Below, in pieces: positions 62,487 to 64,000 of a stretch of DNA of 64,000 nt (positions are counted from its first letter, which is position 1; each line of letters opens with the position of its first letter). The DNA is from Paraburkholderia sp. IMGN_8 (GTDB lineage: Bacteria > Pseudomonadota > Gammaproteobacteria > Burkholderiales > Burkholderiaceae), in NCBI RefSeq assembly GCF_038050405.1, contig NZ_CP150900.1, positions 62,001 through 126,000 of the forward strand. The letters are read 5' to 3'. The position numbers and the translations under genes are program-made. The notes below the pieces were generated by a model. That model was not told where the DNA came from. It made no database searches and saw nothing but the letters and a program-made list of their open reading frames with translations.

Positions 62487-64000
62487 ACGCTCGCGCCGGA
62501 TTCCTGTCCCGACGCCCCGATGCCTTGAGCAGCACCAATTTGCGCGCCCTCGCCGGGCCGGTGCTGATCTGCATGATCCTCGGCATGATGATTTTGCCGT
62601 TGCCGCCGTTTTTGCTGGACCTGCTGTTCACCTTCAACATCGCGCTTTCCGTGATGGTGCTGCTCGTCAGCATGTACACAATGAAGCCGCTCGACTTCGC
62701 GGCTTTCCCGAGCGTGCTGCTGTTCTCGACCTTGCTGCGCCTGTCGCTGAACGTCGCGTCCACGCGGATCGTGCTGCTCGAAGGCCATACCGGGCCGGAT
62801 GCCGCCGGCCAGGTGATCGAGTCGTTCGGTCACTTTCTCGTGGGCGGCAACTTCGCGGTCGGTATCGTCGTCTTTATCATTTTGATGGTGATCAACTTCA
62901 TGGTGATCACCAAGGGCGCGGGGCGGATCGCGGAAGTGTCCGCGCGCTTCACGCTCGACGCGATGCCCGGCAAGCAGATGGCGATCGACGCCGACCTGAA
63001 CGCCGGCCTCATCAACGAAGATCAGGCCCGCAAGCGCCGCCTGGAAGTCTCCCAGGAAGCCGAGTTCTACGGTTCGATGGACGGCGCGAGCAAGTTCGTG
63101 CGCGGCGACGCGATCGCCGGCTTGCTGATCATGGTGATCAACATCCTGGGCGGCCTGATCGTCGGGATGGTGCAGCATGGGATGGACTTCGCGTCGGCAG
63201 GCAAGACCTACACGCTGCTGACGATCGGTGACGGCCTCGTCGCGCAGATCCCGTCGCTGGTGATTTCGACGGCGGCCGGTGTGATCGTCTCGCGCGTCGC
63301 CACCAACGAAGACATCGGCACGCAGCTGACCGGCCAGCTCTTCACGAACCCGCGCGTGCTGGCGATCACCGGCTGCATTCTCGTGCTGATGGGCCTGATT
63401 CCAGGCATGCCGCACTTCGCGTTTCTGATTCTCGGCGGCGGCTTGATCCAGCTCGGCCGCACGATGAAAAAGCGCAGCGAGGCACGCACGAGCGCCAACG
63501 CGCTGATCGATGTCGCGCCGGCCGCGATGACCCCGGTGGAAAACACCGAAGCCAGCTGGGACGACGTGACGATGATCGACATGCTCGGCCTCGAAGTGGG
63601 CTACCGGCTGATTCCGCTCGTCGACAAGAACTCGGACGGCGAATTGCTCAAGCGGATCAAGAGCATCCGCAAGAAGTTCGCGCAGGAAATCGGCTTCTTG
63701 CCGCCGGTGATCCATATCCGCGACAACCTCGAATTGCGGCCGAACGGTTATCGGATTGCGTTGAAGGGCGTCGAAGTCGGCGTCGGAGAAGCGTATCCGG
63801 GGCAGTGGCTGGCGATCAATCCGGGGCAGGTTTCCGCCGCGCTGCCGGGCACGCCGACGCAGGACCCGGCGTTCGGTCTGCCGGCGATCTGGATCGATAC
63901 GAATCTGCGCGAACAGGCGCAGGTGTACGGCTACACGGTGGTCGATTCGAGCACCGTGGTGGCGACGCACCTGAATCACCTGGTGGTCACGCATGCGTCC
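62483..64000 (+). CDS. flhA: Flagellar biosynthesis protein FlhA, 3' part missing
   Basis: The main component of the flagellar export gate. 506 codons are visible from the ATG at 62483; the protein usually has about 690-700 residues, so the C-terminal cytoplasmic domain is cut by the window edge. The transmembrane part carries AGPVLICMILGMMILPLP and LLRLSLNVASTRIVLLEGHTGP, and the FHIPEP region includes MPGKQMAIDADLNAG and RKRRLEVSQEAEFYGSMDGASKFVRGDAIAG. The start overlaps the flhB stop (ATGA). Confidence 0.96.
   Translation, partial: MNARAGFLSRRPDALSSTNLRALAGPVLICMILGMMILPLPPFLLDLLFTFNIALSVMVLLVSMYTMKPLDFAAFPSVLLFSTLLRLSLNVASTRIVLLEGHTGPDAAGQVIESFGHFLVGGNFAVGIVVFIILMVINFMVITKGAGRIAEVSARFTLDAMPGKQMAIDADLNAGLINEDQARKRRLEVSQEAEFYGSMDGASKFVRGDAIAGLLIMVINILGGLIVGMVQHGMDFASAGKTYTLLTIGDGLVAQIPSLVISTAAGVIVSRVATNEDIGTQLTGQLFTNPRVLAITGCILVLMGLIPGMPHFAFLILGGGLIQLGRTMKKRSEARTSANALIDVAPAAMTPVENTEASWDDVTMIDMLGLEVGYRLIPLVDKNSDGELLKRIKSIRKKFAQEIGFLPPVIHIRDNLELRPNGYRIALKGVEVGVGEAYPGQWLAINPGQVSAALPGTPTQDPAFGLPAIWIDTNLREQAQVYGYTVVDSSTVVATHLNHLVVTHAS

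Noticed and set aside
62426..63994. A 522-codon minus-strand frame opposite flhA
   Set aside because: Antisense of flhA, His/Asp/Arg-rich, no recognisable domain.
1..64000. CRISPR arrays and rRNA genes
   Set aside because: No regularly spaced direct repeats and no rRNA-like stretch were seen.

Overview
The window is chromosomal DNA from a GC-rich betaproteobacterium, most likely Paraburkholderia or a close relative in Burkholderia sensu lato. The evidence is the gcvTHP operon behind a tandem glycine riboswitch, the flhDC-motAB-che-flhBA order, the DUF2844/DUF3443 pair, a cluster of GTG starts, and an intergenic palindromic repeat of a kind I associate with Paraburkholderia. No taxonomic marker longer than protein families was available, so the genus is an inference.

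Layout. 1-4133 (minus): glycine cleavage genes gcvT-gcvH-gcvP (gcvP runs off the left edge) with promoter, tandem glycine riboswitch and a terminator hairpin just before gcvT. 4183-6638: a small lipoprotein, a palindromic repeat of about 860 bp, and a Gfo/Idh/MocA oxidoreductase. 7092-10878: Rep-type helicase, an NTF2-like protein and a membrane-anchored dihaem cytochrome c. 11175-24767: tRNA-Arg(CCG) followed by a 13.5-kb integrated element bounded by a 51-bp direct repeat. It carries a tyrosine integrase, an excisionase-like HTH protein, a replication protein in a chain of overlapping genes, a stand-alone M41-like metallopeptidase, an HK97-type portal, terminase-small-like proteins, fibre-like proteins and a PrtN-like activator. 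No large terminase, major capsid or tail-tube gene is visible, so it is a rearranged prophage remnant or a satellite-like element.

24812-37208: a HAD lipoprotein, then an operon read leftward (TPR glycosyltransferase, VioA-like aminotransferase, WbqC, DegT-like protein, GNAT, PhyH dioxygenase, methyltransferase) directly downstream of fliT, fliD and fliC. Its position and gene content fit synthesis and transfer of a modified amino-deoxysugar onto flagellin. 37477-45359: aldo/keto reductase, rpsU, tag, a BadF-type kinase, a Cof hydrolase, a secreted histidine phosphatase, aquaporin, an H-NS family protein and a GT4 glycosyltransferase.

46077-64000 (plus): the motility and chemotaxis supercluster: flhDC (master regulator) with two palindromes upstream, motAB behind a sigma-28 promoter, cheY-cheA-cheW-tsr-cheR-cheD-cheB-cheY-cheZ, then DUF2844 and DUF3443 genes, then flhB and flhA (cut by the right edge). 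FlhDC would drive the early flagellar genes; sigma-28 promoters recognisable by eye precede fliC and motA, linking filament, motor and chemotaxis expression. The DUF3443 protein shows a complete pepsin-like motif layout and is, with the flagellin-modification operon and the prophage element, the part of the window most worth following up.
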